The notes beneath the pieces are model-generated. The model was not told the DNA's origin, searched no databases, and was given only the letters and a program-made list of their open reading frames with translations. Below are positions 62,354-64,000 of a stretch of 64,000 nucleotides of DNA, piece by piece (within the stretch, counting starts at the first letter, position 1; every line of letters starts with the position of its first letter). The stretch comes from Helicobacter magdeburgensis (GTDB lineage Bacteria; Campylobacterota; Campylobacteria; Campylobacterales; Helicobacteraceae). The position numbers and the translations under genes were made by a program. The stretch spans positions 55,743 to 119,742 of the forward strand of contig NZ_JRPE02000007.1 in NCBI RefSeq assembly GCF_000765825.2, in the 5' to 3' direction.

Positions 62354-64000
62354 TACACGATTTTTCCGCACTTTTGTGCTTTTGTGGCTTATGAATACTC
62401 TGCTTATTGTGATGTCTCAGCAGACTACTTTGCATACGCATTTTGATATGTATTATTTTTTGACTTTTGCGTATAGAGAGATGATGTTTATTGTCAGCTA
62501 TGGTGCGTTGTTTGGTGTTATTTATATGCTGAAATGGAAACCTTTACAGAATCTATTGCTTTTTGTGGTGGTGGCTCTTAGTGTTTTGTGTATGATGGCT
62601 GAAATTTTTTGCCTTTATAACTTCTCTACTTTATTAAATTCCTATGTGATTAGCATTGCCCTTGAAAGCAATATGCGAGAGAGTTTTGAGTTTTTACATA
62701 CATACATAGATATGAAATTACTTGGAATGTATGGGCTTTTTGGTTTAGGTATTTGGTTGTGTTTTAAGATTCAAGTGCCAAAATGCGTGAGAAACAATAC
62801 ATTGAAGCTAAAAGTTGTGTATGTGTTGTTGCTTCTTCTTGTTGTGGTGCTACATATTGTGAGTGTGCGTCCTTCAAGTCCGTCTTTGCGGTTTAGTGAT
62901 GTGCTGTATCATAGCTATACTTCTGTGTCAAAATCGTTCAAACACGCCCTTGCATTTATGCAGGAGTATAAAAGGTTGCAAACACATTTTGATGAGTTTG
63001 CCAAAGGATTTGAAGTAAAGCCCAGCAAGGAAAAGATTGCAAATGTTGTGCTTGTCATTGGGGAAAGCACACAGAGAGGTAAAATGAGTTTGTATGGCTA
63101 TGGATTGCCGACTACTCCGCTTTTAGAGAGTTTGAAGCAGCAAAAACCACAGAATCTGCTTGTTTTTAATGATGTGATTTCATCTCAAGGCTCAACCTAT
63201 GAAAGTCTCACGCAGGTGCTAACCTTTGCAAATCAAGAAAATGCTCAAAATTCGCAATGGTATGAGCATTTAAATCTCATTGATGCTATGCGTCTTGGGG
63301 GCTATCATACCACGACTATTTCAAATCAAGAGGCGGTGAGCTTTTTTGGCAATGGTGTAGCGACAATTTTAAATAGGGCAGATGAGGTAAAATACTTAAG
63401 CTATGGCGATAGTTTTGATTTAACAAGGCTTGATGGGGAGCTACTAGGAGTGCTTGATACTTATCTTAAGCAATATAATGTATCGCCCCCCCCCCAGTTA
63501 GAATCTCAACAATCTAGCTTGGTAGATTCTAAATCCCACAATGAGCCTTTGCGGTTTTTTGCCCTGCACCTTATGGGAAACCACGACAGGTATGAAAGTC
63601 GCTATCCAAAGGAGTTTGAGATTTTCACACAAAGTGATATAAGACAAGATTTTGGTGATAAAAATAAAATTGCTGCTTATCTTAATAGTGTGCTGTATGG
63701 CGATTTTTTGCTACGAGAGATTATAAAGCGATTTGCAGATTCAGATTCTTTAGTGCTGTATTTTAGCGATCACGGAGAAGAGGTGTATGAGAATGGAGAC
63801 TTTGCTGGACATAGTAATTCTAAAATGTCGCGTTTTATGGTGGAGATTCCATTTATTATGTATGTGAGCGATGAATTTATTGACAAGCACCCAGAGCTTT
63901 ATAAGCGATTGCAAAAAGCACAGAATCAACGCTATATGAGCGATGATTTAATCCATACCTTACTTGATATTGCAGGAATTGATATGCAGGGCTTTGAATC
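62346..64000 (+). CDS. Phosphoethanolamine transferase, second tandem copy, phase-variable, ON (3' truncated by window)
   Basis: Begins at ATG 62346 (SDTRFFRTFVLLWLMNTL), overlapping the first copy by 8 bp, and is open to the window end (551 codons visible). Same layout: five helices, LVIGESTQRGKMSLYGYGLPTT with Thr nucleophile, FFALHLMGNHDRY, YFSDHGEEVY, GHSNSKMSRFMVEIPF. The N-terminal half is clearly diverged from the first copy, but the last 117 bases are identical to it. A C10 tract at 63486-63495 encodes SPPPQ in the linker before the LHLMGNH motif and is in frame at this length. Loss or gain of one C would remove the catalytic C-terminal half. Confidence 0.88.
   Translation, partial: MSDTRFFRTFVLLWLMNTLLIVMSQQTTLHTHFDMYYFLTFAYREMMFIVSYGALFGVIYMLKWKPLQNLLLFVVVALSVLCMMAEIFCLYNFSTLLNSYVISIALESNMRESFEFLHTYIDMKLLGMYGLFGLGIWLCFKIQVPKCVRNNTLKLKVVYVLLLLLVVVLHIVSVRPSSPSLRFSDVLYHSYTSVSKSFKHALAFMQEYKRLQTHFDEFAKGFEVKPSKEKIANVVLVIGESTQRGKMSLYGYGLPTTPLLESLKQQKPQNLLVFNDVISSQGSTYESLTQVLTFANQENAQNSQWYEHLNLIDAMRLGGYHTTTISNQEAVSFFGNGVATILNRADEVKYLSYGDSFDLTRLDGELLGVLDTYLKQYNVSPPPQLESQQSSLVDSKSHNEPLRFFALHLMGNHDRYESRYPKEFEIFTQSDIRQDFGDKNKIAAYLNSVLYGDFLLREIIKRFADSDSLVLYFSDHGEEVYENGDFAGHSNSKMSRFMVEIPFIMYVSDEFIDKHPELYKRLQKAQNQRYMSDDLIHTLLDIAGIDMQGFE
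63486..63495. repeat. C10 tract in the second phosphoethanolamine transferase gene
   Basis: Ten C read as three Pro codons plus the first base of Gln; frame continues into the conserved domain, so ON. Confidence 0.9.

Noticed and set aside
1..64000. CRISPR array or prophage
   Set aside because: No regularly spaced identical repeats and no phage structural, integrase or lysis genes were found. The repeats present are dispersed palindromes.

Overview
The window looks like chromosome of an enterohepatic-type Helicobacter (Campylobacterota). The composition is AT-rich. Several blocks match the gene order of H. pylori: trmB-ftsE-ftsX-M23 peptidase-flaG-fliD-fliS, ppiD-like-ftsA-ftsZ, and overlapping pdxJ-pdxA. 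Long poly-C/poly-G tracts lie inside envelope and restriction genes, and the motif AGATTCTA/TAGAATCT is scattered through genes and gaps alike. Species cannot be fixed from this stretch.

Layout. 1-3.2 kb: 3' part of a restriction-type nuclease, a YiiX-like hydrolase, a small lipoprotein and an MFS exporter. 3.3-11.2 kb: ilvB-ilvN-pdxJ-pdxA, a PAP2-like phosphatase and an oversized alaS carrying palindromic repeat insertions. 11.2-19.5 kb: SPFH/NfeD pair, glmS, outer-membrane phospholipase A, metE and metF, the last two separated by a 509-bp mosaic of short repeats. 19.5-24.8 kb: TfoX-like protein, NSS and EamA transporters, and a FadL-type porin with a six-cysteine insert. 24.8-28.5 kb: a four-gene glycan-modification cassette (GT2, GT-C-like membrane protein, methyltransferase, GtrA) with two poly-G switches. 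28.6-33.1 kb: lpxB, coiled-coil protein, hypA, ispG, proA. 33.2-39.9 kb: an accessory island with a membrane pentapeptide-repeat protein, a remnant restriction module, a YafQ-type toxin-antitoxin pair and a phase-variable type IIG restriction-modification enzyme whose frame overlaps gatB. 39.9-54.3 kb: gatB, a small outer-membrane protein, gpsA, HU, flagellar cap genes, ftsEX with its M23 partner, trmB, an FN3 lipoprotein, an RluD-family synthase, and rodA running into a CAU tRNA. 54.6-64 kb: ppiD-like, ftsA, ftsZ, a phase-variable FkbM methyltransferase (OFF as sequenced), tRNA-Arg, rpsU and two tandem phosphoethanolamine transferases, the second with a poly-C tract and running off the window.

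Two themes stand out. First, homopolymeric C tracts of 10-13 bases sit in five surface or restriction genes and in the proA leader. As sequenced, GT2 and the second pEtN transferase are in frame, the cassette methyltransferase and FkbM gene are out of frame, and the restriction enzyme is in its short form. Second, short palindromic elements occur both between genes and in frame inside alaS and the restriction enzyme's C-terminal module. A nearby duplicate of that module lacks the element, so it gives an apparent empty site. This resembles the protein-coding palindromic elements known from Rickettsia and is the most unusual signal in the window.
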